A stretch of 64,000 bases of DNA from contig JALHJL010000007.1 in assembly GCA_022839625.1 (NCBI GenBank), positions 1-64,000 on the forward strand, in the 5' to 3' direction. The notes beneath the pieces are model-generated. The model was not told where the DNA came from and made no database searches. It worked only from the letters and a program-made list of their open reading frames with translations. The position numbers were made by a program, and so were the translations under genes. This document shows positions 38,232-47,236 of the stretch, piece after piece (the stretch's first letter is position 1; each line of letters begins with the position of its first letter). This DNA comes from Phycisphaerales bacterium. Lineage in GTDB: Bacteria > Planctomycetota > Phycisphaerae > UBA1845 > Fen-1342.

Positions 38232-39440
38232 CTATCGGCGTTCGTCGAGCCACGCGCGGACTACGGGGTACACCTTCTCGCTCGCGACCGGCGCGGCCTC
38301 CAGCTCCCCGTGAGCGATCTCCTCGTAGTACAACAGCCGTTTGTCCGCCGCGGGAATCCGCTCGAAGAACGCCGTCCGGGTCACCCCCGCGTTTGCGATC
38401 CGGTCGCGTCCCCCCTGCACGACCAGCGTCGGCAGCGACACCAGGTCGTAGTGATCGGAATAGACATGGTCCGGCGTACCGAGGGCGCTGACGAAGGCCC
38501 GCGCGCGAACGCATTTGGCGAGCTGCTGCAGCACGCCGGCCTTCATGTGGTCGAGCACGAAGCGCCGCCCCTGGAGCATGACCTCGGCCCGCTGGTTGGT
38601 GCAGCCCGTGAAGGTGCCGGCCATTCGCAGCATCGCCTGGACGACGGCCAGCTCGACCCGCTCGATCCCGACGGCCAGCGGATCGGGCAGCTTTCGATAC
38701 CAGGGCTCGCCACACTGCTCGGCCACGACCCAGTTGACGGGCACTTGGCCGGCCGCGGCGAGCAGCGCGTGCAGCCAGCCCCAGCGCGACAGCAACTCGA
38801 AGGGGTGGTTCACGTCGCCGTCGTTGCGCCACCAGTCGCGCAAGAGCACGCGCCACCGAAGCCGTCCTTCCTCGTCGTACAGCGACTCCGGCCAACACAA
38901 GCGGGCCGGAAACTCGACGAAGACGCAGCCGGACAGGCAACCCTGCCGCGCGCGGGCCAGGTCTGCGTCGGCGACGATCCCGGCGTGCTCCACCTCGGCG
39001 GCCAGCCGGGCACCCTGCACGTAGCCCGCCAGCGTCATGGCCCCCATGCTCGCGCCGATCACGAACGGCCGGCGTCGTGTCTCCGCCGTCACGTGGTCGA
39101 CGACGGCCGGCAGGTCGTACAGGATGAAGTGGTCCACGCACCAGTCGGACTGCCCCTCGGGCGGCATGCTGAGCATCCGCGGGGCGCCGTGGCCGCGCAA
39201 GTTGACCAGCCAGATGTCGTATCCGACTTCGTGGAGCACCTTCGCCAGGCTGCGATAATGAAAGCTCTTGCCCCGGACATCCGGCAGGTCCCACAGATCG
39301 GCGTTGACCGCGAGCCCGTGCAGGAAGATCACCGGAGTGCCGGTCGGGTGCGGACGCCGCTTGATGGCAATACGGGCCCCGTCCGCGGTGGGAACGTACA
39401 CGATAGGAGATCGCGTTGGATCGGCGACCGAATCCGGCAT
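38232..39440 (-). CDS. Alpha/beta-fold hydrolase
   Basis: This 402-residue protein has the oxyanion segment PVIFLHGLAVNADLWDLP, the nucleophile elbow VIGASMGAMTLAGY (Ser at about residue 132), an Asp region near TLVVQGGRDRIANAG, and His in YEEIAHGELEAAP near the end. WLVNLRGHGAPRML resembles lipase and acyltransferase relatives. A long helical insert between the nucleophile and the Asp probably forms a lid. Substrate unknown. It is transcribed alone on the minus strand. Confidence 0.82.
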   Translation of the reverse strand: MPDSVADPTRSPIVYVPTADGARIAIKRRPHPTGTPVIFLHGLAVNADLWDLPDVRGKSFHYRSLAKVLHEVGYDIWLVNLRGHGAPRMLSMPPEGQSDWCVDHFILYDLPAVVDHVTAETRRRPFVIGASMGAMTLAGYVQGARLAAEVEHAGIVADADLARARQGCLSGCVFVEFPARLCWPESLYDEEGRLRWRVLLRDWWRNDGDVNHPFELLSRWGWLHALLAAAGQVPVNWVVAEQCGEPWYRKLPDPLAVGIERVELAVVQAMLRMAGTFTGCTNQRAEVMLQGRRFVLDHMKAGVLQQLAKCVRARAFVSALGTPDHVYSDHYDLVSLPTLVVQGGRDRIANAGVTRTAFFERIPAADKRLLYYEEIAHGELEAAPVASEKVYPVVRAWLDERR

Positions 39441-39493
39441 GATTGACGCGTCGCTCTGTCCCCGAGGGCCCGGTACTCCGACGCGGCAGCAGC

Positions 39494-39515
39494 GTCGGGC
39501 CTGCGCGGGCCCGAC
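39494..39515 (-). terminator. Hairpin after rplT (possible terminator)
   Basis: On the minus strand GTCGGGCC and GGCCCGAC form a perfect 8-bp stem around a 6-nt loop, 19 bp past the L20 stop. No T-run follows, so it may act as an mRNA 3' end stabiliser or factor-dependent stop. Confidence 0.4.
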
Positions 39516-39533
39516 AAGATCGGTAAGGAAGGA

Positions 39534-39899
39534 CTAGGCGGCCGCGGTCGCCTGGGCCTTCGCCGTCTCGACCAGCTTATCGAAGGCCGCGGGATCGGCG
39601 ATTGCGACCTCGCTGAGCATCTTGCGGTTAAGGAACACGCCGGCCTTCTTCAGCCCGTTGATGAAGCGGCTGTAGGAGAGGCCGCGCGCTTCGCACGCGG
39701 CGCTGATGCGGATGATCCACAACGCGCGGAACTCGCGCTTGCGGACCTTCCGGTCGCGGTAGGCGTATACGCCGGCCTTGGTGACGAACTGCTTGGCCAC
39801 GCGGAACAGCTTGCTGCGGCTGCCCCAATAGCCCTTAGCCTTTCGCAGCATCCGCTTGTGGCGGCGGCGAGTGGCGTGACCGGGTCGAACGCGCGGCAT
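39534..39899 (-). CDS. rplT: 50S ribosomal protein L20
   Basis: This 121-residue protein begins MPRVRPGHATRRRHKRMLRK. YWGSRSKLFRVAKQFV, then YAYRDRKVRKREFRALWIIR and SYSRFINGLKKAGVFLNRKM are conserved. L20 is needed for early 50S assembly. It lies 27 bp after rpmI in the usual L35-L20 order; infC is not adjacent. Confidence 0.97.
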   Translation of the reverse strand: MPRVRPGHATRRRHKRMLRKAKGYWGSRSKLFRVAKQFVTKAGVYAYRDRKVRKREFRALWIIRISAACEARGLSYSRFINGLKKAGVFLNRKMLSEVAIADPAAFDKLVETAKAQATAAA

Positions 39900-39926
39900 G
39901 AATCGTACTCCTTGCGCTGAATCGAG

Positions 39927-40130
39927 CTAGTCCGCGCACAGGGCGCGGCGGACGTTGGCCGCAAGCTTGCCGGTGATCAGTCCGGCACGGCGCAGCCGCT
40001 GTCGGCGCCGGCCGGACTTGCCGCTCATCAAATGCCCGGCAAACGGTTTCTTGAAGCGCGGCCGGCCGTTGGCCGACACTTTGACGCGCTTGCCCAGCCC
40101 TTTGTGCGGTTTTTGCTTATGCGCCGACAT
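39927..40130 (-). CDS. rpmI: 50S ribosomal protein L35
   Basis: This 67-residue basic protein includes KQKPHKGLGKRVKVSANGRP and the family-typical HLMSGKSGRRRQRLRR. It is first in a two-gene operon with rplT, driven by the promoter at 40164-40192. The initial part (MSAHKQKPHKGL) is slightly divergent from the usual MPKxKTHKGA start. Confidence 0.93.
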   Translation of the reverse strand: MSAHKQKPHKGLGKRVKVSANGRPRFKKPFAGHLMSGKSGRRRQRLRRAGLITGKLAANVRRALCAD

Positions 40131-40163
40131 CGTCGATGATCCTTTGGTAGTACCGAGCCCCGT

Positions 40164-40192
40164 AGTATATTTACGCGCCTGCCGTCAGGCAA
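40164..40192 (-). promoter_or_regulatory. Sigma-70-type promoter for rpmI-rplT
   Basis: On the minus strand TTGCCT (40192-40187) is followed by a 17-bp spacer and TATACT (40169-40164). The expected start of transcription is near 40157, about 27 nt before the L35 ATG. Confidence 0.75.
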
Positions 40193-40369
40193 GGGTCAGC
40201 GGAGACGAAAACACGCGAGCCGCGTTTGAAGCCCGCACCTGACGGACCTAAACTAGCTCGCGTCCGGTGCCCCGATGGAGCACGCGGCCGGGCTGAACCG
40301 ATAGCGATATAGTCGTTATGGAGCGAACCGCGGGACAGGCCGGAGCCCTGGCAGGGATGGCGTAAGAGT

Positions 40370-41737
40370 ATGGCAACACGTAGATTGGGTATCGTAGTGG
40401 GCGGCGGACCGGCACCGGGGATCAACGCGGTGATCGGGGCCGCAACCATCCAGGCGATAAACCGCGGCTTCGAGGTGGTCGGGTTCTACGACGGGTTCAG
40501 GCACCTTTGTTCGGACCATTTCGACCCTCCAACACATTCAATACGCTTAGACATCCCCCGGGTGGCGCGGATTCACTTCGACGGCGGATCGATACTCCGA
40601 ACCGCCCGCACCAATCTGCTCGACCCGGCCACGCTGAAGTCGGCGAACCGGGCAGTCCCTCAGCCCGAGCGGGTCTCGCTCGCCCTGGGACGCCTCCGCG
40701 AGCTGGGCATCAACTGCCTGCTCACCATCGGCGGCGACGACACGGCCCTGAGCGCGCGCTTCCTGTGTGAGGCGGCTGCCGGCAAGCTCCGCGTGGTCCA
40801 CGTGCCGAAGACGATCGACAACGACCTGCCGCTGCCGCAGAACCAGCCGACGTTCGGCTTCTCCACGGCCCGCATGGTCGGCGCACAATTGCTCAAGAAC
40901 CTGATGACGGACTCGCAGACTACCGGGCGCTGGTACATCGTCGGTACGATGGGCCGCAACGCCGGCTGGCTCGCCATGTCCATCGGCGCCGCCGCGGGGG
41001 CCACGGTTACCCTGATTCCCGAGGAGTTCACGGAACGTAGCACGGTCCAGTCGATCGTGGACGTGCTCGAGGGCGCCATCCTGAAGCGGCAGGTTCTCGG
41101 CCGATGCGACGGCGTGGCCGTGATCGCGGAGGGCCTCGCGTACCGGCTGGGCGATCGGCGGGAGCTGGAGAGCCTGCTCGGGCACGAGGTTCCCCTGGAC
41201 GCGGCCGGACACCCGCGCCTCTCGGAAGTGCCGCTGCTTGAGCTGCTGAAGAAGGAGCTGCAAGGCCGGTTCAAGGCGCGCGGCGAGACGTTGCCGCTCG
41301 TCACGCACAACATCGGGTACGAGCTGCGGTCCGCCGATCCCACGCCGCACGATATGGCCTACTGCCGCGCCCTGGGCTATCACAGCATCCGCCTGTTCAC
41401 GGATGAGGATTCGCCCAGCACGGGCGTGATGGCGGCGCTCGTCAACGGCAACCTGACCGCGATTGACTTCCGGGACATCATCGACCCGGCGACCAATCGG
41501 ACCCAGACCCGGCTGGTGAATATCAGCTCGGACGAGTATGCAGTGGCCCGCACCTACCAGATCCGGCTCGAGCTCAGCGACCTGGAGAATCCCGTCATGC
41601 TCGCCAAGCTGGCGGTGGCGGCCCACATGTCGCCGCAGGAATTCCACGAGCGTTACCGGCGGGCCGCCACCCGGCTGTCGGAAATGACGCAGCCGGCTCC
41701 CACCCCGAATTGCCGGACGGCACCGCAGCCGGCGTGA
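40370..41737 (+). CDS. Phosphofructokinase, probably pyrophosphate-dependent
   Basis: This 455-residue PfkA-superfamily enzyme phosphorylates fructose-6-phosphate. The start reads LGIVVGGGPAPGINAVIG. The diagnostic positions are IGGDDT, where ATP-dependent enzymes have GGDGS, and PKTIDNDL with Lys before TIDND. Asp and Lys at these two sites are known to favour pyrophosphate over ATP. The catalytic TIDND aspartates, MGRNAGWLA and EEFTE are present. It is probably a reversible PPi-PFK. Divergent from rpmI; it converges with the lipoprotein gene at 41790. Confidence 0.88.
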   Translation: MATRRLGIVVGGGPAPGINAVIGAATIQAINRGFEVVGFYDGFRHLCSDHFDPPTHSIRLDIPRVARIHFDGGSILRTARTNLLDPATLKSANRAVPQPERVSLALGRLRELGINCLLTIGGDDTALSARFLCEAAAGKLRVVHVPKTIDNDLPLPQNQPTFGFSTARMVGAQLLKNLMTDSQTTGRWYIVGTMGRNAGWLAMSIGAAAGATVTLIPEEFTERSTVQSIVDVLEGAILKRQVLGRCDGVAVIAEGLAYRLGDRRELESLLGHEVPLDAAGHPRLSEVPLLELLKKELQGRFKARGETLPLVTHNIGYELRSADPTPHDMAYCRALGYHSIRLFTDEDSPSTGVMAALVNGNLTAIDFRDIIDPATNRTQTRLVNISSDEYAVARTYQIRLELSDLENPVMLAKLAVAAHMSPQEFHERYRRAATRLSEMTQPAPTPNCRTAPQPA

Positions 41738-41789
41738 GCGTGGCCGGCCGCGGCGTAGTCCGACTTGTCCGCCGTCGCTTCGCGGGGGG

Positions 41790-43214
41790 CTACTCGGAAG
41801 CCGGGCCCCCAGAGCGCTTGTCGATCAGAAAATCGGTAACGACCGGTTCAGGCCAGTCGCCGCTGATAATCCGGCGTTCCGCCTTGCGGCCGGCCCAGTC
41901 CAGCTTGACGAGCGCGATCGCCGGGCGCTCCTTGGCCTCCTTCGGGCCGGGGACGAACGCGAAGCACAACTCATCCGCCGACCGCCACGCAGGCTCCATT
42001 CGCAGGTGATCGGCCTCGTTCTCGCCGAGAATCTGCCACACGTCGCCGGTGGCGAGGGTCAGGACCGCGACGCCGCCGTTGCCGCCCGGGACCGTCACGT
42101 GCTGCTCATCCGGGCTGACTTCGAACAGGAAGAGTACATCCGGCAACTCCGCTTCCGTCTGCCGCGGGATCAGGCGTGTGACACCGGGCTGACGGCCCGG
42201 CTCGACGGCGAACAGGCCGGCGCGTTGCGGCATGTCCTCGGATGTGCAGGGCAGGCTGACTTCCAGCGTTGCGAAGAGCACACGCCCGTCACGCAGGCAG
42301 CGCACGCGGACCTCGTTCTGGAATGCGATCCCGGCCAGTTCTTCCGCCTCCGGGAAGTCGGCCAACAGCGCCCCGTCCTCCGTGCACACGAGCCGCCGGG
42401 CTACGATTCCCAGCCGCAAGTCGTTGCTCTCGCCCTCCGCCGGTGTCTGACCCGCCGCATAGACGAGATGACGGCTGTCGGGCGACCAGTCGGGGAACAT
42501 GGAGACCCGGTCGGCGACGAGCTGAGGTACTTGCTGGCCATGCAGCGGCAAGACGAAAAGCGGCTTGGCGGGGTCTTCCCCGGGGGCAGCGCCGCGATAG
42601 GCCACGGCCCTGCCGTTGGGTGCGACACGCAGCTCGTCAAACGCGTCGAGCGCCTTGGCCAGCACGGGGCCGAGCTCGAATGTGCCGCCGGCTTTCACTT
42701 CGACCTGCTGGAGGAGATGCACGATCGGCTGGAGCTCTTTGAGCTCGTCCCACTTGTCGCCGAGCTTCTCCGCCAGGCCGGCGCCGTGCTGCTCGCGCAC
42801 GAGTACGAACAGGGCCAGGGACTCCCCGCCGGTCAATCCGCCCACCGACTGCGGTTTGAAACCATCCCACTCGCCCTCGTGTGCGAGGATTTCGTCGCGC
42901 AGGCGGGGGGCCCGAGCTTCAATCTCGAGTCGCCGATCGGCGGGCAAGACTTCCACCGCCGCAGTCCATGAAGGCAGTTTCTCCGACCGCGACAGCACGA
43001 TGGACTTGGAGTCGGGCAGCCAGGCGACGGAGCCCACGTCGGTTGCCAGCCGCTCCGAGAGCTTGCCGGACTGGTCGCACAGGTAGAGGCCGTCGCCGCC
43101 CTTGACCGTTGCCCAGCGCCCGTCCGGTGACCAGCGCACCCTCTTTTCCGGCAGGCAGCCGGCCAGCGCGATCAGGCCAGCGAGAATTCCCACACAAACG
43201 GTCGTGCGTTTCAT
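41790..43214 (-). CDS. Lipoprotein with TolB/WD40-like beta-propeller repeats
   Basis: This 474-residue protein starts MKRTTVCVGILAGLIALAGC, a lipoprotein signal with lipobox LAGC. Repeats of the type VRWSPDGRWATV, WLPDSKSIVLS and WSPDSRHLVYAAG are TolB-like blades, though divergent. Its ATG overlaps the stop of the upstream anti-sigma-like gene (ATGA), so it is part of the ECF cassette. Its ligand is unknown; an envelope sensor or effector of that cassette is plausible. Confidence 0.7.
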   Translation of the reverse strand: MKRTTVCVGILAGLIALAGCLPEKRVRWSPDGRWATVKGGDGLYLCDQSGKLSERLATDVGSVAWLPDSKSIVLSRSEKLPSWTAAVEVLPADRRLEIEARAPRLRDEILAHEGEWDGFKPQSVGGLTGGESLALFVLVREQHGAGLAEKLGDKWDELKELQPIVHLLQQVEVKAGGTFELGPVLAKALDAFDELRVAPNGRAVAYRGAAPGEDPAKPLFVLPLHGQQVPQLVADRVSMFPDWSPDSRHLVYAAGQTPAEGESNDLRLGIVARRLVCTEDGALLADFPEAEELAGIAFQNEVRVRCLRDGRVLFATLEVSLPCTSEDMPQRAGLFAVEPGRQPGVTRLIPRQTEAELPDVLFLFEVSPDEQHVTVPGGNGGVAVLTLATGDVWQILGENEADHLRMEPAWRSADELCFAFVPGPKEAKERPAIALVKLDWAGRKAERRIISGDWPEPVVTDFLIDKRSGGPASE

Positions 43215-43750
43215 AGCGTACCTCCTGGTTTCGGCAATGAGACTACGGAATGCCAGATCAACGGAACGGAATCACGGGGCGGCTCGCGGCGGGACTTCTC
43301 GGCCAGGCGCTGCGTCGACCAGAAGCTGCCCTCTGTCGTTGCCGCGTTGGCCGCGGACACGAGGTGCCGCGTACTCTGGAGACCGGTCGAACGAACCGCC
43401 GTCGGGGCCGCCCCGCGCGAGTGGTCCCTCGCACCAACGTGCATGGTGAGCCCGAGGCCAATGCCCAAGACGAACGCGGCCGCGACGGCCGCCGCGGAAC
43501 GAAGCACACGCAGGCGGCGCCGGGCCTGGTCCAACCGTCCGGTCGATACGACGGGAAAGGGGGGCAGAGCGGTTGAGGTCGGCTGCCTGAGCAGGCACCG
43601 CGCGGCGTCGGCGGCCGCGTCGAATTCCTGCGCGCGCAGCGCGGCAGCTTCGTCGTGGCTCAGGTACGCCGCGAGGAGCGCGGCCGTGTCCGGGGGCAAC
43701 GCCTCAAGGGCCTGGTCCATCAGCAGCCGGTCCAGCAGTTCCGCGTCCAT
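43211..43750 (-). CDS. Putative anti-sigma factor with one membrane span
   Basis: In this 179-residue protein the cytoplasmic part (MDAELLDRLLMDQALEALPP) has an acidic helix arrangement. A central membrane helix (AAAVAAAFVLGIGLGLTMHV) precedes an extracytoplasmic Ser/Thr-rich tail. No zinc-binding H-x3-C-x2-C motif of ZAS anti-sigma factors is seen. The call depends on position: it starts 3 bp after the ECF sigma gene and its stop overlaps the next gene. Confidence 0.65.
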   Translation of the reverse strand: MDAELLDRLLMDQALEALPPDTAALLAAYLSHDEAAALRAQEFDAAADAARCLLRQPTSTALPPFPVVSTGRLDQARRRLRVLRSAAAVAAAFVLGIGLGLTMHVGARDHSRGAAPTAVRSTGLQSTRHLVSAANAATTEGSFWSTQRLAEKSRREPPRDSVPLIWHSVVSLPKPGGTL

Positions 43751-43753
43751 CGG

Positions 43754-44248
43754 TCACACCTCGTCCACAGGCTCATGGGGTGCCAGCGCCGCCCGCAGCC
43801 GCCGCAGCGCATGATGCAAACGTGAGCGCACCGTTCCCACCGGAATCCCCAGCACGGCCGCGATTTCCTCGTACGACAGCTCATCCGACAGCCGCAACGC
43901 GAGCGTCTCTCGCAGCGCCGGCGGCAGGCCGGCAATGGTCTGTCGCACGTGCTCGAGGCGCGGGTCTTCGACGCGCTGGGTCACAGCCACGTCCGCCGGC
44001 AGTGCGGCGATTGTCCGCCGCCGACGCCGGGCGGTGGCCGCGAGGTTGCGGGCTGTCCCGTACAGCCAGGCGCGGGCCGAGACTGCCGCGGAAAGGCGCT
44101 CGACGTGCCGTGTCGCTTGTACGAAGGTCTCGTGTAACAGCTCTTCCGCCATGTGTTGGTCGCCTGCGATCCGCCGCAGATAGGCCAGCAGGCCCGGGCC
44201 GACGTCCTGGTACCAGCGTTCCAGCCGCGTTCGGGCCTCGCTATCCAA
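43754..44248 (-). CDS. ECF RNA polymerase sigma factor
   Basis: This protein of about 164 residues starts at a TTG (44248). Region 2 includes LLAYLRRIAGDQHMAEELLH and SARAWLYGTARNLAATARRR. Region 4 has LPPALRETLALRLSDELSYE and the helix-turn-helix IAAVLGIPVGTVRSRLHHAL. Frames continue upstream, but codons beyond 44248 run toward the divergent methyltransferase gene and lack conservation. It heads a three-gene cassette (sigma, anti-sigma, lipoprotein). Confidence 0.85.
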   Translation of the reverse strand: MDSEARTRLERWYQDVGPGLLAYLRRIAGDQHMAEELLHETFVQATRHVERLSAAVSARAWLYGTARNLAATARRRRRTIAALPADVAVTQRVEDPRLEHVRQTIAGLPPALRETLALRLSDELSYEEIAAVLGIPVGTVRSRLHHALRRLRAALAPHEPVDEV

Positions 44249-44399
44249 CGGCGTTCTCCAACAGGTACGTCGCGCGGCGGCGTCAAAAAGTTCGCGCGCG
44301 GGGTGATTTTGTGGTGCCGAGGCGTAATATGTGCTTTTTGGGCGCCCGTGGCCACGCCGCCGCGGGCTCGTGCGCGGTTTCAGCCGAGGGAGCCTGGTC

Positions 44400-45860
44400 A
44401 TGAGACCTGCGGTTCGGTTCCTGAGCGACGAACTCGTGGCGAAGATCGTCACCGAGGCGCGGGATATTCTTGGTCACCTCGGGGTCGAGATTCACAACTC
44501 GGGCATTCTGGACATGCTGGCCGAGCACGGCGCACGCGTCGATACCGCCCGGAACCGGGCATACCTCAACGACGAGCTTATCGATCGGGCGCTGCGCACC
44601 GCGCCGCGTTCCTTCCAGCTTTACGATGTCTTCGGGCGCCGGACGCACGACCTGTCCGGCTGCCAGGTCCACTTCACCCCTGGATCGGCGGCCATCAACC
44701 TTCTCGATCCGCAGACGAACACGGCCCGCCGGCCGACGACGGCGGACTACGTGCGCTACGCGCGGCTCGTCAGCCGGCTGGAGCACCTGGCGTCGCAGAG
44801 CACGGCGCTGGTGCCTGCCGACGTACACCAGAACGTCTCCGACAGCTTCCGGCTGTTTCTGAGCCTGATGCACTGCGCGAAGCCGGTTGTCACGGGCTGC
44901 TTCACGATCGACTCGTTCAGCGTGATGAAAGACCTCCAGCTCGCGGTGCGGGGCAGCGCGGCGGAGCTGAAAGCCAAGCCGCTGACGGTCTTCTCCTGTT
45001 GCCCGACGGCGCCGCTGAAGTGGAGCGACGTGACTTCGCAGAACGTGGTGGACTGCGCCCGGCACTTCATCCCGGTGGAGTTCATCTCCATGCCGCTGTC
45101 GGGCTTCGTCGCGCCGGTCACGCTGGTCGGAAGCCTGGTGCAACATACCGCCGAAACGCTGAGCGGGATCGTCATCAGCCAGCTTGCGAACCCCGGCACG
45201 CCGGTCCTGTACGGCGGCTCGCCGGCGGTGTTTGACGTGCGGTACGAGACGACGCCGATGGGTGCGATCGAGACGATGATGATCGACTGCGCGTACAACG
45301 AGATCGGCAAGCACCTGGGGCTGCCGACGCAGGCCTATATCGGGTTGAGCGACGGCAAGCAGTTCGATGCCCAGGACGGGCTGGAGACCGGCGTGGGCGC
45401 CGTGCTCGCGGCGCTGGCGGGCATCAACAACATCTCCGGGCCGGGCATGCTGGATTTCGAGAGCTGCCTGAGTCTGGAGAAGCTGGTGCTGGACAACGAG
45501 ATCTGCGGCATGGCCCTGCGGCTGACGGCGGGCATCGAGCCGAAGGATGACTTCCCGGCCCGGCCGCGGTTCGAGGAGCTGCTCCAGGGCCAGCATCTGC
45601 TGATCTCGAAGCACACTCGCCAGCACTGGCGAAGCGAGCACTTCCTGCCCGGACGAGTGATCGACCGCGCTAACCGGTCTCGTTGGCAGGAAGAGGGAGC
45701 GCTCAGCCTGCACGAGCGGGCACGTCAGGAGGTCGCGCGGCTCGTCGCCGCCTCGGAGCCGCCGGCGTTGCCCACTGATGTACAAAGGGAGCTGACCCGG
45801 CTCATGGAGCACGAAGCGCGGCGATACGGCATGAGCCGTCTGCCGCACGAGGAGCTGTGA
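44400..45860 (+). CDS. MttB-family methyltransferase (non-pyrrolysine)
   Basis: This 486-residue enzyme of the trimethylamine methyltransferase superfamily moves a methyl group from a quaternary amine to a corrinoid protein. Typical stretches are LSDELVAKIVTEARDILGHL, GVEIHNSGIL, FTPGSAAINLLDP and GSPAVFDVRYETTPMGAIET. No in-frame TAG interrupts the gene, so the catalytic pyrrolysine of true MttB is absent, as in MtgB/MtpB/MtcB-type relatives that use glycine betaine, proline betaine or carnitine. The substrate cannot be assigned. The partner corrinoid protein follows 24 bp later. Confidence 0.85.
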   Translation: MRPAVRFLSDELVAKIVTEARDILGHLGVEIHNSGILDMLAEHGARVDTARNRAYLNDELIDRALRTAPRSFQLYDVFGRRTHDLSGCQVHFTPGSAAINLLDPQTNTARRPTTADYVRYARLVSRLEHLASQSTALVPADVHQNVSDSFRLFLSLMHCAKPVVTGCFTIDSFSVMKDLQLAVRGSAAELKAKPLTVFSCCPTAPLKWSDVTSQNVVDCARHFIPVEFISMPLSGFVAPVTLVGSLVQHTAETLSGIVISQLANPGTPVLYGGSPAVFDVRYETTPMGAIETMMIDCAYNEIGKHLGLPTQAYIGLSDGKQFDAQDGLETGVGAVLAALAGINNISGPGMLDFESCLSLEKLVLDNEICGMALRLTAGIEPKDDFPARPRFEELLQGQHLLISKHTRQHWRSEHFLPGRVIDRANRSRWQEEGALSLHERARQEVARLVAASEPPALPTDVQRELTRLMEHEARRYGMSRLPHEEL

Positions 45861-45884
45861 TACAAGCGACAAGGAGTTCTCCGC

Positions 45885-46529
45885 GTGGCCGTGCTAGATG
45901 AGATGGCCGCGAACCTGGTGCAGGGCGCGGACGAGAGAGTATCGGAACTCACCCGGCGCGCGATCCAGGACGGCCTGCCGCCGAAGCGAATCCTGGATGA
46001 GGGTCTGCTGGCGGGCATGACGCGCGTGGGCGAGCTGTTCAAGTGCCACGAAATCTACCTGCCCGACGTACTGATGGCGGCGCAGGCCATGAACGCGGGC
46101 CTTGAACATCTCAAGCCGCTGCTGGTTCGGGAGGGGGTGCCGATGCTGGGCCGGGTGGTGCTGGGCTCGGTGCACGGCGACTTGCACGACATCGGGAAGA
46201 ACCTGGTGGGGGTGATGCTCCGGGGGGCCGGGTTCGAGGTCGTCGACCTGGGCAACGACGTTCCGCCGGAGCGGTTCGTCGAAGCTGCCCAGGAGCACTC
46301 CGCTCCGGTGATCGGTATGTCCGCGCTGCTGACCACGACGATGCCGGTCATGGGCCGGGTTGTGAATCTGCTCCAGCAACGCGGGCTGGCCGGCCGCATC
46401 AAGACCATCATCGGCGGCGCGCCGGTGACGGAGAAGTTCGCGCGCGAAATCGGGGTCGACGCGTACGGCTACGACGCGGCCAACGCCGTTGAGCGCGTGA
46501 AAAGCCTCATGGACACCCAAGCGGCGTAG
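45885..46529 (+). CDS. Corrinoid (B12-binding) methyl-carrier protein
   Basis: This 214-residue protein has a GTG start. The N-terminal helical cap (RVSELTRRAIQDGLPPKRIL, GELFKCHEIYLPDVLMAAQA) and the Rossmann-like B12 domain have the cobalt-ligand motif GDLHDIGKNLV (His at about 106), followed by SALLTTTMPVMG and TIIGGAPVT. It carries the methyl group from the MttB-like enzyme to a second methyltransferase, which is not encoded in this window. Confidence 0.92.
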   Translation: MAVLDEMAANLVQGADERVSELTRRAIQDGLPPKRILDEGLLAGMTRVGELFKCHEIYLPDVLMAAQAMNAGLEHLKPLLVREGVPMLGRVVLGSVHGDLHDIGKNLVGVMLRGAGFEVVDLGNDVPPERFVEAAQEHSAPVIGMSALLTTTMPVMGRVVNLLQQRGLAGRIKTIIGGAPVTEKFAREIGVDAYGYDAANAVERVKSLMDTQAA

Positions 46530-46555
46530 CGGTCGGCGGGAAGCCTCGCGCGCGA

Positions 46556-47032
46556 CTACTGCCGTCTCGGGTGCGCGTAGGTCCCCCGCTCACAGGCCAC
46601 CACGAAACACTCGGCGTGCGACTTGAGGCGGTCCCACGCCTGGCGGATGCGCTCGGCCTCCGGGGGCGTGATGACGCCGTCATTCTCGATGCTGCGGCTG
46701 ATGTCGGAGAGCAGCTCGCCGAAGTACCGCACGACCTGTTGGGTGGCCCCGAGAAGTTGCTCGGCCTTGGGGGCGGACAACGCGCGGGGATTGGCACAGA
46801 AGAACCCGTCCGCGATCGCGCAGAGCCAACGGATGATCGCCGCGTCTTGCGTGGTCTCGTACAGGATGCGCACGCGGTCGAGCGGGTTGCGTGCGCCCGA
46901 GGCATCCGGGTTGGTGGTCGCCGGCTCCTGACACCACTTGTACACCAATGCACTGCTGAGTCCCAAGCGGGCCGCTACGGCCTTGACCCCCACCTGCTCG
47001 GTCGCGTTGCGTAGAACTTCCCATGATTCCAT
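46556..47032 (-). CDS. HTH protein resembling phage CII-type regulators
   Basis: In this 158-residue protein the N-terminus MESWEVLRNATEQVGVKAVA, then ARLGLSSALVYKWCQ, is a helix-turn-helix of the type found in phage-regulatory CII-like proteins. The C-terminal helical part (LLGATQQVVRYFGELLSDIS) suggests oligomerisation. It converges with the corrinoid gene. A DNA-binding regulator is likely, but its target is unknown. Confidence 0.6.
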   Translation of the reverse strand: MESWEVLRNATEQVGVKAVAARLGLSSALVYKWCQEPATTNPDASGARNPLDRVRILYETTQDAAIIRWLCAIADGFFCANPRALSAPKAEQLLGATQQVVRYFGELLSDISRSIENDGVITPPEAERIRQAWDRLKSHAECFVVACERGTYAHPRRQ

Positions 47033-47236
47033 GCGAGAGCCTGCCTTCGGCGGACGGGACTAGCCGGCATCGCACGCCGAGCCGGTGTGCTCGGTATTCT
47101 CCGAAGGCCCGCCGCGGGCGTCAACCAACGACGGCGGCGACCACGGCCGGCCCTTGCACGGCGGTGCGAGCCGCCTAGAATGCCGCTGTTCACGTACGTC
47201 ACTGGCCAACACGATGCCGAGGAGCACAGCAGGCAT

